Positions 34,991-43,577 of a stretch of 64,000 nt of DNA are shown here, one piece after another. The DNA comes from Lachnospiraceae bacterium UBA1712 (lineage in GTDB: Bacteria > Bacillota > Clostridia > Lachnospirales > Lachnospiraceae): NCBI GenBank assembly GCA_002317175.1, contig DCJA01000036.1, forward strand, positions 127,970 to 191,969, written 5' to 3'. The translations under genes and the position numbers were made by a program. Numbering within the stretch: the stretch's first letter is position 1; each line of letters begins with the position of its first letter. Below the pieces are notes generated by a model, which did not search any database, was not told the DNA's origin, and saw only the letters and a list, made by a program, of their open reading frames with translations.

Positions 34991-35521
34991 ATGAAAAAGA
35001 ATATTATTTCAATACTTTTTATCTCTATATGTTTCTTGCTTCAGTCTACTTTGCTGAGCCAGTTTACGCTTGGTGGAATCGTACCCAATCTGATGATTGT
35101 TATTCTGGCTACAATTGGTTTTTTACTGGGTAATCGTTCGGGAATGTGGATTGGTTTTGCATTTGGACTTATTACTGATATTTTCTTTGGCCAGATTATT
35201 GGTTTATACGCAATATTATATATGTTTGTCGGATATGCCAATGGTGTATTTGAGAAGATTTTATTCCCACATGATATAAAGCTTCCATTGCTTTTAATTG
35301 TTGGAACTGATTTTGCTTATTCCAACATATGCTATATTCTGTTTTTCCTGCTTAGAGGAAAATTTGATTATTTGTTTTACTTTAAAAGTATAATGCTACC
35401 AGAATTAATATATACAACAGTGTTTGCCTGCATCATTTATCCGTTTGTACATTTCATTTTCAGGAAAATTGATGAATATGATGCAAAGCATTCGGGAGAG
35501 AACTACATTGCGGAGCAATAA
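34991..35521 (+). CDS. mreD: Rod-shape-determining membrane protein MreD
   Basis: A 176-residue protein with about five or six membrane segments and the family feature GxxxxxxFGLITDIFFG(Q). It is part of the elongasome. The ribosome-binding site of mrdA lies inside its 3' end, and the coding regions overlap by about 50 bases in different frames. Confidence 0.92.
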   Translation: MKKNIISILFISICFLLQSTLLSQFTLGGIVPNLMIVILATIGFLLGNRSGMWIGFAFGLITDIFFGQIIGLYAILYMFVGYANGVFEKILFPHDIKLPLLLIVGTDFAYSNICYILFFLLRGKFDYLFYFKSIMLPELIYTTVFACIIYPFVHFIFRKIDEYDAKHSGENYIAEQ

Positions 35522-38414
35522 AAATACTGACAGTTTTATAAATTCAATAAAAGGCAGAATGCTAGTTCTGCTTATTTTTGTTGTAATAGTAGGTTCTGTT
35601 CTTGTAGGAAGAATTTTTTATCTTCAGATAGTTAATGGTGAAGAAGCGCTCATGGACTTCACTCTTAAGATTCAAAAGGAAAGAACCATTGAAGCAGCTA
35701 GAGGAAAAATACTTGATCGTAATGGCAAGGTTCTTGCCTATAATGAACTTGCTTATAATGTAACAATTGAAGATATTTATGAATCCAGCAAAGACAAAAA
35801 TAAACAGATTAATGATACTTTATTAAGAGTAATTGACGTGATTGAAGATAATGGTGATTCTGCTATTAGCGATTTCAATATTATTCTTAATTCTGATGGA
35901 GAATTTGAGTTTACAGTCAGCGACACCAAGCTAAAGCGATTCCTGGCTGATATATACGGAAGAAAGGATATATCAAGCCTTAAATATGAGGAAGAAACGT
36001 CAAGTGCACAGGATGTTATTGACTATATGTGTGGATACAGCAAGTTTGGTATAGGAGAGTATACTGATCCTGATAACCCAAGAGACAGTTTTGTGAAAGG
36101 TAAAGGATATACCAGGAAACAGATACTTCAGCTGGTTACAATTCGATATGCCATGAGTCTGAATTCTTATCAGAAATATATACCAACTGTTATCGCATCG
36201 GACGTTAATGAAAGAACTGTTGCAACAATTCTTGAGAATTCTCAGGATCTTTTGGGAATTAATATTGCAGAGGAAAGTATCAGAAAGTATAGCGATAGCC
36301 GATATTTTGCCCAGATAATGGGATATACAGGAAAGATATCCGAGGATGAACTTCAGTCATTAAACAATATGGAAATTAATGACTATAACATCAGGACCAC
36401 CAAAGCCAGAAATGATTATGCTCTTAATGATATGGTTGGTAAATCTGGTATCGAAAACACTATGGAGACTTACCTTGCTGGTACAAAGGGAAAAGAAACT
36501 GTATATGTTAATAACCTGGGAAAAGTAATTGAGACCAAGAAGACTGTTATGCCAATTGCGGGTAACGATGTATATCTTACAATTGATAAGGATCTTCAGA
36601 TTGCTACATATAACATTCTTGAACAGTATCTTGCGGGTGTACTTGTTAGTAAGATTCAGAATATAAAAGAATATAAACCAACTGAAACCACCAAAGCCAG
36701 CAATTATATAATACCTATAACAGATGTATTATTTCAGCTTTTTAATAATAATATTATTAGCATAAGCCATTTGTCTTCTGAAGAAGCGGGAGATAATGAG
36801 CAGGCAATTAATGCTGCGATAGTTCAGAAAAGAGAAGCTGTTCTGGCCAGAATTGAGGAAGAGCTAAACAGCAGAAAAACTCCCTACAAGGATTTGCCAG
36901 ACGAATATAAAATATACGAGACCTTTATAACAACTATGCTTAGTGAAAATGGTGTTACCAAGGATAGTGTTATTGACAAGGAAGATGAGACTTATCTTGC
37001 CTGGAAGGTCGACGAGACAATATCGCTTTGTGATTATCTTAAATATGCTATTTCCATGAACTGGATTGAAGTCAATAAAATAGATATTAAGACTAGCTAT
37101 TCAGACTCGGATGAAGTATATGCTCAGCTGGTACAGTATATTATTGAACATCTTGGGAACAGTACTGCATTTACCAAAAAAATGCTTAAATCAATGATTG
37201 TTAATGATAATATTACTTATCGTCAGATATGTATGGTTCTTTTGGAACAGGATGCAATATCGATTATAGAGGATGAAAAAAATAAGTTTACAGAGGGAAG
37301 AATTACTCCTTACGAGTTTATACAGTATCTTATTAAAAACCTCTATATTACTCCTGGGCAGCTTGCTCTGGATCCATATTCAGCCAGCTGTGTAATTACT
37401 AATACAGAAGGTGAAGTATTGGCACTTGTGAGTTATCCTAGTTATGATAATAACAGGCTGGCCAACTCTATTGATGCACAGTATTATGCATCGCTTCAGA
37501 GTGATCTTTCTAAACCGTTATGGAACTATGCTACTCAGCAAAAGACTGCTCCGGGTTCTACTTATAAGATGGTATCCGCTACGGCGGCACTGGAGGAAGG
37601 GATTGTCTCAACCACAGATACCATTAGCTGTAAAGGTTATTTTGACCGTTTTGTTGATGCTCAGTATAAATGCTGGATTTATCCAGGCAGTCATGGCAGC
37701 ATTAATGTATCTGGTGGTATTGAGAATTCATGTAACAGCTTTTTCTATGAAGTTGGATACCAGCTTAGTATTTTGGATGATAAGTATAATGAAAGCTTTG
37801 GTTTGAACAGACTTAATAAATACGCCTATATGTATGGCCTGAATGAAAAGTCTGGTATTGAAATTGAAGAATCAGAACCTGAATGCTCAGATGAATATCC
37901 TGTTCTTTCTGCTATTGGTCAGGGTACTAATAACTTTACAACTGTAGGGCTTGCGAGATATGTTACAGCGGTTGCTAACAGTGGTACTGTGTATAATCTT
38001 TCATTACTGGACAAGGTTACTGATTCAAATGGTAATGAAATAGTTGATTACAGTCCTTCTGTAAAGAATACGGTTGAACTTCCTACAGCTTACTGGAATG
38101 CAATTCATAAGGGTATGAGAGCGGTAGTTCAGAAAAAAGCGTATTATAATGATCTTGGAATTAACGTAGCTGGTAAAACAGGTACTGCTCAGGAAAGTAA
38201 GAACAGAACTAACCATGCTCTTTTTGTAAGTTATGCTCCGTATGAAAATCCTGAAATAGTGGTATGCACCCGTATAGCATTTGGTTATACCTCTGAATAT
38301 GCTGCTAACGTAACCAGAGATATTTATAAATACTACTACAAACTTGAAGATGAGGATGATATTTTAACAGGTACTGCTGAGGTTCCTGAAGCTGCTATTA
38401 CTAATGCAGATTAA
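35472..38414 (+). CDS. mrdA: Penicillin-binding protein 2 (elongasome transpeptidase) with a large insertion
   Basis: About 980 residues, against about 630-700 for typical PBP2. One membrane segment (about 30-50), a pedestal domain with ARGKILDRNGKVLAYNE, and a transpeptidase with S696-T-Y-K699, S753-C-N755 and K902-T-G904. The transpeptidase starts at TIDKDLQIATY (about 372), but the next strand (CVITNTEGEVLALVSYP) comes only after residue 635. Roughly 240 extra, mostly helical and charged residues are therefore inserted before the catalytic serine. I start at ATG 35472 (AGGAAA at 35462-35467); nearby ATGs at 35478 and 35481 are possible, and an upstream TTG at 35424 would only lengthen the mreD overlap. 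It cross-links lateral-wall peptidoglycan with RodA. Confidence 0.93.
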   Translation: MNMMQSIRERTTLRSNKNTDSFINSIKGRMLVLLIFVVIVGSVLVGRIFYLQIVNGEEALMDFTLKIQKERTIEAARGKILDRNGKVLAYNELAYNVTIEDIYESSKDKNKQINDTLLRVIDVIEDNGDSAISDFNIILNSDGEFEFTVSDTKLKRFLADIYGRKDISSLKYEEETSSAQDVIDYMCGYSKFGIGEYTDPDNPRDSFVKGKGYTRKQILQLVTIRYAMSLNSYQKYIPTVIASDVNERTVATILENSQDLLGINIAEESIRKYSDSRYFAQIMGYTGKISEDELQSLNNMEINDYNIRTTKARNDYALNDMVGKSGIENTMETYLAGTKGKETVYVNNLGKVIETKKTVMPIAGNDVYLTIDKDLQIATYNILEQYLAGVLVSKIQNIKEYKPTETTKASNYIIPITDVLFQLFNNNIISISHLSSEEAGDNEQAINAAIVQKREAVLARIEEELNSRKTPYKDLPDEYKIYETFITTMLSENGVTKDSVIDKEDETYLAWKVDETISLCDYLKYAISMNWIEVNKIDIKTSYSDSDEVYAQLVQYIIEHLGNSTAFTKKMLKSMIVNDNITYRQICMVLLEQDAISIIEDEKNKFTEGRITPYEFIQYLIKNLYITPGQLALDPYSASCVITNTEGEVLALVSYPSYDNNRLANSIDAQYYASLQSDLSKPLWNYATQQKTAPGSTYKMVSATAALEEGIVSTTDTISCKGYFDRFVDAQYKCWIYPGSHGSINVSGGIENSCNSFFYEVGYQLSILDDKYNESFGLNRLNKYAYMYGLNEKSGIEIEESEPECSDEYPVLSAIGQGTNNFTTVGLARYVTAVANSGTVYNLSLLDKVTDSNGNEIVDYSPSVKNTVELPTAYWNAIHKGMRAVVQKKAYYNDLGINVAGKTGTAQESKNRTNHALFVSYAPYENPEIVVCTRIAFGYTSEYAANVTRDIYKYYYKLEDEDDILTGTAEVPEAAITNAD

Positions 38415-38433
38415 AATGTGAAGGGGTTAATAT

Positions 38434-39105
38434 ATGAGTTTATCTACAATTAAAAGTTTTCATAATGGCATTGCGCTTCATCTTGATCCAAATGCAGATA
38501 TGAGTCTTATACTTGAAGATCTTGCTGTTAAATTCGAGGAATCAAGAAAGTTCTTTAGAAATGCAAAGGTTGCTTTATCTATTGAGGACAGACAGGTTAC
38601 AGCAGAAGAAGAAAAGATGATTGTTAGTGTTATTAATGCGCATAGCGATCTTAATGTTCTTTGTATTATTGGTAAAAATGAAGAGACTGACAGAAGATAC
38701 GTTAAGGCTTTGAAGAAGGTTGAAAGCCAGAGAGATAACAATAATACACGACTTTATGTTGGAAATGTTGAAGAAAGTGATGTTATTGAAAGTGAAGGCT
38801 CGTTGATAGTATATGGTAATGTTGAACTTGGCGGAACAGTTGTTGCTACCAAGGACATTATAGTGATGGGTTACATATCTGGTCAGGCATATGCAGGCAC
38901 CAGTGGTGATGAAAAATCAGTAATTATCTGCTTTGGTCTTTCACCAAGAAGACTTCAGATTGCTGATTATAAATATACGGATAAGGGACGAATGAGCTTT
39001 GGAAAGAAAATAAAGTTTGTTCCTCAGAAATTAAGAGTAACTAATGGAAAGGTTGTGTCTGAAATCTTAGATAACTTATCCATTAAAGATTTGACAAAAA
39101 GATAA
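38434..39105 (+). CDS. minC: Septum site-determining protein MinC
   Basis: A 223-residue MinC. The N-terminal inhibitory domain is less conserved. The C-terminal beta-helix is clear: RLYVGNVEESDVIESEGSLI, then YGNVELGGTVVATKDIIVMG and AYAGTSGDEKSVIICFGLSPRRLQIA. MinC blocks FtsZ ring assembly and is normally positioned by MinD. In many Clostridia minC-minD-minE lie between mrdA and rodA; here rodA starts one base after the minC stop, and no minD or minE is in the window. AAGGGG precedes ATG 38434. Confidence 0.92.
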   Translation: MSLSTIKSFHNGIALHLDPNADMSLILEDLAVKFEESRKFFRNAKVALSIEDRQVTAEEEKMIVSVINAHSDLNVLCIIGKNEETDRRYVKALKKVESQRDNNNTRLYVGNVEESDVIESEGSLIVYGNVELGGTVVATKDIIVMGYISGQAYAGTSGDEKSVIICFGLSPRRLQIADYKYTDKGRMSFGKKIKFVPQKLRVTNGKVVSEILDNLSIKDLTKR

Positions 39106-39106
39106 T

Positions 39107-40213
39107 ATGTTACGTCAGTACAGATTAAAAAATTATAATTTCAAATTAATATTGTATGTTGTTGCCTTGTCCTTTATAGGTTATTTTGCGATAGGAAGTG
39201 CCAAGGAATCTGTTCAGCAAAGACAGCTTTATGGAATAATTATAGGCCTGATACTTATGATTCTGGTATCATTGCTAAATTATTCTGTTTATTACTATGT
39301 CCGGTGGTTTATGTATGGATTGAACATTATTTTACTGGTACTGGTTCTTGTTGCGGGACATGAGGTAAATGGTTCAAAAAGATGGATTAACATTGGATTT
39401 CAGTTTCAGCCATCTGAGCTGGCAAAGATTTTATTGATTTTATTCTTTGCACAGTTTATTATGAAAAATAAGAATAATCTTAATACATTTTCAACAATAA
39501 TTGCTTCAATTTTGTTGCTGGCTGCACCACTTTTACTAATTTATAAAGAACCAGACCTTTCTACAACTATTATGGTTGTTGTAAGCTTTGCGGTAATGCT
39601 TTTTGTTGGTGGTTTAAGCTACAAGATTGTATTAACGATATTGGGAATTAGTATACCTGCGGGGGTTGTTTTCTTTTCGATTATCCTGCAGGACGATAGT
39701 AATATTCTCGAGGGATATCAGATTACTCGTATTCTCGCCTGGCTGGATCCAGAAAAATACGCAGATTCTGCTGCTTATCAGCAGATTAATTCTGTTACAG
39801 CTATTAGTTCAGGACAGCTTTTGGGTAAAGGTCTCAATAATAATGTAATTGCTTCGGTAAAAAACGGTAACTTTATTTCTGAACCGCAGACTGATTTTAT
39901 TTATGCTATTATTGGCGAAGAACTTGGGTTTGTAGGAGCTTTATCTGTAATAATACTTCTTATTCTGGTTGTTATTGAATGCCTGAATATAGCGAGATAT
40001 TCCAAGGATGATATGGGAGCACTTATTTGTAGTGGCATGGCTGCTCTTATTTCTCTTCAGGGTTTTATGAATATTGCTGTTGCAACGGGTTTTATGCCTA
40101 ACACTGGAATTCCGCTTCCATTTGTTAGTTATGGATTGACGAGTCTTGTTAGTCTCTATATAGGTATTGGGGTAGTACTTAATGTAGGGTTGCAGACAAC
40201 AAAGGCTCATTAA
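39107..40213 (+). CDS. rodA: Elongasome glycosyltransferase RodA (SEDS family)
   Basis: 368 residues, about 10 membrane segments. SEDS features include GSKRWINIGFQFQPSELAKI, YQITRILAWLDPE, the QTDFIYAIIGEELGF catalytic region, and the PNTGIPLPFVSYGLTSL terminus. It polymerises glycan strands with PBP2. It starts one base after the minC stop; the ribosome-binding site would lie in the 3' end of minC. It ends the shape operon proper, though mgsA follows after 28 bases without a terminator. Confidence 0.96.
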   Translation: MLRQYRLKNYNFKLILYVVALSFIGYFAIGSAKESVQQRQLYGIIIGLILMILVSLLNYSVYYYVRWFMYGLNIILLVLVLVAGHEVNGSKRWINIGFQFQPSELAKILLILFFAQFIMKNKNNLNTFSTIIASILLLAAPLLLIYKEPDLSTTIMVVVSFAVMLFVGGLSYKIVLTILGISIPAGVVFFSIILQDDSNILEGYQITRILAWLDPEKYADSAAYQQINSVTAISSGQLLGKGLNNNVIASVKNGNFISEPQTDFIYAIIGEELGFVGALSVIILLILVVIECLNIARYSKDDMGALICSGMAALISLQGFMNIAVATGFMPNTGIPLPFVSYGLTSLVSLYIGIGVVLNVGLQTTKAH

Positions 40214-40241
40214 ATTATAAAGAGAAGGGGTTAAATTTTAT

Positions 40242-40637
40242 ATGAACATTGCTCTGATTGCGCACGATGCTAAAAAGAAACTTATGCAGAATTTCTGTAT
40301 AGCTTATCGTGGTATTTTAAGTAAGAATAATTTATATGCTACTGGAACAACTGGTAGATTAATAGAGGAAGTGACTAATCTGAATGTACATAAGTTTCTT
40401 GCGGGTCATCTTGGTGGTGAACAGCAGATAGGAGCTCAGATTGAACACAATCAGATGGATTTGGTAATCTTTTTGAGAGATCCACTTAATCCTAAAAGTC
40501 ACGAGCCGGATGTTAATAATGTTGTAAAACTGTGTGATATTCATAATATTCCACTTGCAACTAATCTGGCGACTGCAGAATTATTGATTAAATCCCTTGA
40601 CAGAGGAGATCTTGAGTGGCGTGAGATGTATAAGTAG
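40242..40637 (+). CDS. mgsA: Methylglyoxal synthase
   Basis: A 131-residue cytoplasmic enzyme converting dihydroxyacetone phosphate to methylglyoxal and phosphate, an overflow bypass of glycolysis. Motifs: ALIAHDAKK at the start, LYATGTTGRLIEE, and the GPLGGDQQIG equivalent, here HLGGEQQIGAQI, followed by VIFLRDPL. AGAAGGGG precedes ATG 40242. Linkage to rodA is frequent in Clostridia. The end overlaps the carboxypeptidase gene. Confidence 0.97.
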   Translation: MNIALIAHDAKKKLMQNFCIAYRGILSKNNLYATGTTGRLIEEVTNLNVHKFLAGHLGGEQQIGAQIEHNQMDLVIFLRDPLNPKSHEPDVNNVVKLCDIHNIPLATNLATAELLIKSLDRGDLEWREMYK

Positions 40638-41601
40638 TTTTATTAAGAAAGCAACTTCTATTTCGGTTGCCTTCTTTTTATGTATGAATATTGCAGCATG
40701 TGGTAAGAGCGAACTTCCTTTGGACTATAAGGTAGTTAATGATCTTTCAGCGGCTGGTCTTGATAGTCGGGTAGATGGCTTTTCCAAGAATATTGCTGTT
40801 GTAGCAGGAGATGTTAGTGCTAAAGGCGGTTTTGTAGCAGAGGAGAATTCTGCTGCAGGTCTTTTCGATGTGAATAATTGTAAGGTTATGTATGCCAAGG
40901 ATATTCATCAGCAGATGAATCCTGCAAGTCTTACTAAAGTTATGACTGCTATATGTGCATTAAAGTATGGCAATCTTGATGATACTGTTGTGTGTTCAGA
41001 TAACATTAATAAGTTGGAAAGCGGAGCTTCTACCTGTGGATTAAAACCTGGTGACAGAATGTCTCTGGAACAGGCTTTGTACTGCATGCTTTTACCTTCT
41101 GCCAACGATGCGGCAATAGCAATTGCAGAGCATATATCTGGTTCTGTGGAAGAATTTTCTAATCTGATGAATAAAGAGGCTTCATTGATTGGAGCAACTA
41201 ATAGTAATTTTGTTAATCCTCATGGTTTAACAGCTGATAATCATTATACAACAGTGTATGATATGTATCTTATTACCAATGAAGCTATACATTATTCGAA
41301 GTTTTTGGAGATTATTCAGCAGAGCAGTTATTCTACGGTAATTACAGATTCATCTGGTTTGGAAAAGAATATTGAAGTAAAGACTTCTAACAAATTCCAT
41401 GACGGTACTTTTACTTGTCCTGAGAATATTACAGTAATTGGAGGAAAGACAGGTACGACTACTGCTGCGGGTTCATGTCTGGCTTTAGTTACCAGAGATT
41501 CTTCCAATAATCCATATATATCTGTCATTCTTCATGCGAGTGAAAGAACATTACTTTATGAAGAGATGATTGAACTGCTTGAAGAGATAAATAAACAGTA
41601 A
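40621..41601 (+). CDS. D-alanyl-D-alanine carboxypeptidase, predicted lipoprotein
   Basis: About 326 residues, peptidase S11. Active-site motifs are S103-L-T-K106, S160-A-N162 and K276-T-G278. No in-frame ATG precedes the signal peptide. With GTG 40621 the protein begins MRCISSFIKKATSISVAFF and has a lipobox IAAC ending at C27, so it is probably lipid-anchored on the outer face of the membrane. AGAGGAG at 40602-40608 is 12 bases upstream; TTG 40612 and TTG 40597 are alternatives. The protein ends soon after the catalytic domain and appears to lack the PBP5-type C-terminal domain and amphipathic anchor. It trims pentapeptide stems; its position after the shape operon fits. Confidence 0.9.
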   Translation: MRCISSFIKKATSISVAFFLCMNIAACGKSELPLDYKVVNDLSAAGLDSRVDGFSKNIAVVAGDVSAKGGFVAEENSAAGLFDVNNCKVMYAKDIHQQMNPASLTKVMTAICALKYGNLDDTVVCSDNINKLESGASTCGLKPGDRMSLEQALYCMLLPSANDAAIAIAEHISGSVEEFSNLMNKEASLIGATNSNFVNPHGLTADNHYTTVYDMYLITNEAIHYSKFLEIIQQSSYSTVITDSSGLEKNIEVKTSNKFHDGTFTCPENITVIGGKTGTTTAAGSCLALVTRDSSNNPYISVILHASERTLLYEEMIELLEEINKQ

Positions 41602-41616
41602 AAACTGTTGTTTTTT
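41594..41616 (+). terminator. Weak Rho-independent terminator
   Basis: A 6-bp stem, AACAGT / ACTGTT (41594-41599 and 41604-41609), with a four-A loop, followed by G and six Ts. It includes the stop codon of the carboxypeptidase gene. The short stem suggests partial termination. Confidence 0.55.
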
Positions 41617-41636
41617 AGGGTATGATACTCTATAAT
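41608..41636 (+). promoter_or_regulatory. Promoter for the P-loop/HlyD-like/yggS/sepF unit
   Basis: TTGTTT (41608-41613) and consensus TATAAT (41631-41636) with an exact 17-base spacer. It overlaps the T-run of the preceding weak terminator and lies about 50 bases before ATG 41685. Confidence 0.75.
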
Positions 41637-41684
41637 AATCACATGGGGTTAATGCTCAAAATTTAACTATTAGGAGGGCTAGCA

Positions 41685-42104
41685 ATGGTTCAATTAATTG
41701 TAGGCAAAGAGGGTAAAGGTAAGACAAAACAGCTTATCGATAAGGTTAATGAAGAGATTAAGGGCGCATCTGGAAATATAGTATTTTTGGATAGAAGTTC
41801 AAAGCATATGTTTGAACTTAATAATAAAGTCAGATTAATCGATGTTTCTGAATATGATTTTGAAAACAGTTCAGAATTTGCAGGTTTTATATACGGTATC
41901 ATTTCTCAGGATCATGATATTGAGCAGATGTATATCGATGGAATCATGAAGATAACAAAACTTACAGTTGAAGGTTTTGAAGAGATTGTTAAGAAGTTTG
42001 ATGCAATTTCAGACAAATTTAATTTTACAATTATTGTAAGCGCTTCAGTTGAAAAGAGCGAATTAAGTCCAGAGTTACAAGAAAAAGTTATTGTGGCATT
42101 ATAA
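41685..42104 (+). CDS. Small P-loop protein of unknown function (139 aa)
   Basis: 139 residues with a clear Walker A at the N-terminus, GKEGKGKT (residues 7-14), preceded by a beta-strand (VQLIV). There is no classical Walker B followed by DE; the D/E-rich stretch QDHDIEQMYIDGI could hold a substitute, and FTIIVSAS near the end looks like a sensor-type strand. Related Lachnospiraceae proteins are sometimes labelled twitching motility PilT, but it is far too short for that. TAGGAGGG precedes ATG 41685, it has its own promoter, and the next genes are a HlyD-like adaptor, yggS and sepF. A role in envelope or division regulation is inference. Confidence 0.7.
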   Translation: MVQLIVGKEGKGKTKQLIDKVNEEIKGASGNIVFLDRSSKHMFELNNKVRLIDVSEYDFENSSEFAGFIYGIISQDHDIEQMYIDGIMKITKLTVEGFEEIVKKFDAISDKFNFTIIVSASVEKSELSPELQEKVIVAL

Positions 42105-42110
42105 GATAAA

Positions 42111-42138
42111 CAAAGCCTCGGAATAATCCGGGGCTTTG
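42111..42138 (+). other. Stable hairpin between the P-loop gene and the HlyD-like gene
   Basis: A 12-bp stem with one G-U pair (CAAAGCCTCGGA at 42111-42122, complement at 42127-42138) and an ATAA loop. The following sequence is ATTATGC, so the T-tract of a standard terminator is missing. It may be a partial terminator, a processing site or an mRNA stabiliser. Confidence 0.7.
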
Positions 42139-42176
42139 ATTATGCTGATACTATATATGATAGAAGGGAGGTAAAT

Positions 42177-43577
42177 ATGGCAGATAATAATAACAAAGTA
42201 GTAGCTATTAAGAAACCAATCAATGTTAATCTTGGTCTGATATTCTTTTTGATTATTCTTATTTACATTATTATTTGTATATTTATGTTTTTCTCTTCTA
42301 AGCATGTTACTGGATATCAGGTTAAGAAGGGTTCATTATCAGTGTCTAATATCTATGAAGGTATTGCTCTGAGAGATGAGATAGTAGTAACTGCTGGTTC
42401 TGCAGGCTATGTTAATTATTTTGCTACTGAAGGTGAAAAGGTTGGTACAGGTAACCTTGTATGTGGTATTGATGAGACTGGTGCATTACAGGATTACATT
42501 ATGCAGAACAATGAATCTGGAGCAAACAGCTTAAGTGAAAAGGATCTGTCTTCAATTAAGAATGAGATGATAAATTTCTCTACTGGATTTGATGAGAAGG
42601 ACTTTTCTTCCACATATGATTTTAAATATGCTATTCAGGGTGACGTTTTAAAGTTCTCGAACAGAAATCTTCTTAATTCACTTGAGGATCTTACAAGTCA
42701 GAGTGCTTTGATTAAGTTGTGCAATTCTCCTGACTCTGGTGTAGTAATTTATTCGATTGATGGCTATGAGAAATATACACCTGCTAATGCTAAAAAAGAA
42801 TGGTTTGAAAAAGAACAGTATGAAGAAAATAAGGTTCAGCTTATAAATAATAATATAGTATCTATTGGTGATCCTTTATTTAAATTGTCTGATAGTGAAA
42901 GTTGGTCTATTCTTATTCAGGTTGAAGAGAATCGTGTTCAGGAACTGGTTGATGAGAAGTATGTTAAGGTTAAATTCTTAAAGAATCAGTATGAATCCTG
43001 GGCAAAGATTACGCCTGTAGATGGAGCTGATGATGGTAATTATATTCTGTTAACATTTACGAACTCCATGATTACTTTTGTACAGGACAGATTTATTAAT
43101 ATTGAGTTATTGTTGGATAGCGAAACTGGACTTAAGGTACCTAATTCGGCAATCTGTGAGAAATCGTTCTTTATTGTATCCAAGGATTATCTGACAAAGG
43201 GCGGAGATGGTAATGACTGTGTGCTTAGAGAGACCTTTAATGAAAATGGTCAAATGATACCTGAATCTATCCCTGTTACGATATATAGCGAAAACAGTGA
43301 GACTAATGAGGTGTATCTGGATGATTCTACATTAAGACTTGGTGATAGAATAGATATGCCTGATTCTGAGGAAACATTTGTTATAAGCAAGTCTGGTACC
43401 CTGACAGGTGTTTATAATATTAATAAAGGATATGCTGATTTTAAGGAAATTGAAGTACTTAACAGCAATGAAGAATATAGTATTGTTAAATCTAATTCGG
43501 CATACGGACTTGTAGCATATGACTACATAGTACTTGATGCAGAATCAGTCGAGACGGATGAATTTATCTATGAGTAA
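42177..43577 (+). CDS. HlyD-like membrane-fusion/adaptor protein near sepF
   Basis: 466 residues. A basic cytoplasmic N-terminus, one membrane segment (about 20-42), then an extracytoplasmic part with a lipoyl/barrel-sandwich-like start (EIVVTAGSAGYVNYFATEGEKVGTG). It ends in beta-rich sequence typical of HlyD-family adaptors, but without the long coiled coil of RND or type I secretion partners. No ABC transporter or permease is adjacent. The position immediately before yggS and sepF is recurrent in Clostridia to my knowledge. GGGAGG precedes ATG 42177. The stop codon overlaps yggS. Export partner unknown; a division or envelope role is inferred from context. Confidence 0.72.
   Translation: MADNNNKVVAIKKPINVNLGLIFFLIILIYIIICIFMFFSSKHVTGYQVKKGSLSVSNIYEGIALRDEIVVTAGSAGYVNYFATEGEKVGTGNLVCGIDETGALQDYIMQNNESGANSLSEKDLSSIKNEMINFSTGFDEKDFSSTYDFKYAIQGDVLKFSNRNLLNSLEDLTSQSALIKLCNSPDSGVVIYSIDGYEKYTPANAKKEWFEKEQYEENKVQLINNNIVSIGDPLFKLSDSESWSILIQVEENRVQELVDEKYVKVKFLKNQYESWAKITPVDGADDGNYILLTFTNSMITFVQDRFINIELLLDSETGLKVPNSAICEKSFFIVSKDYLTKGGDGNDCVLRETFNENGQMIPESIPVTIYSENSETNEVYLDDSTLRLGDRIDMPDSEETFVISKSGTLTGVYNINKGYADFKEIEVLNSNEEYSIVKSNSAYGLVAYDYIVLDAESVETDEFIYE

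Noticed and set aside
35424..35471. TTG extension of mrdA far into mreD
   Set aside because: It has no ribosome-binding site and would enlarge an overlap already about 50 bases; ATG 35472 follows AGGAAA.
41685..42104. PilT (twitching motility ATPase) label for the P-loop protein
   Set aside because: At 139 residues it lacks the His and Asp boxes and Walker B of PilT; only the Walker A is shared.
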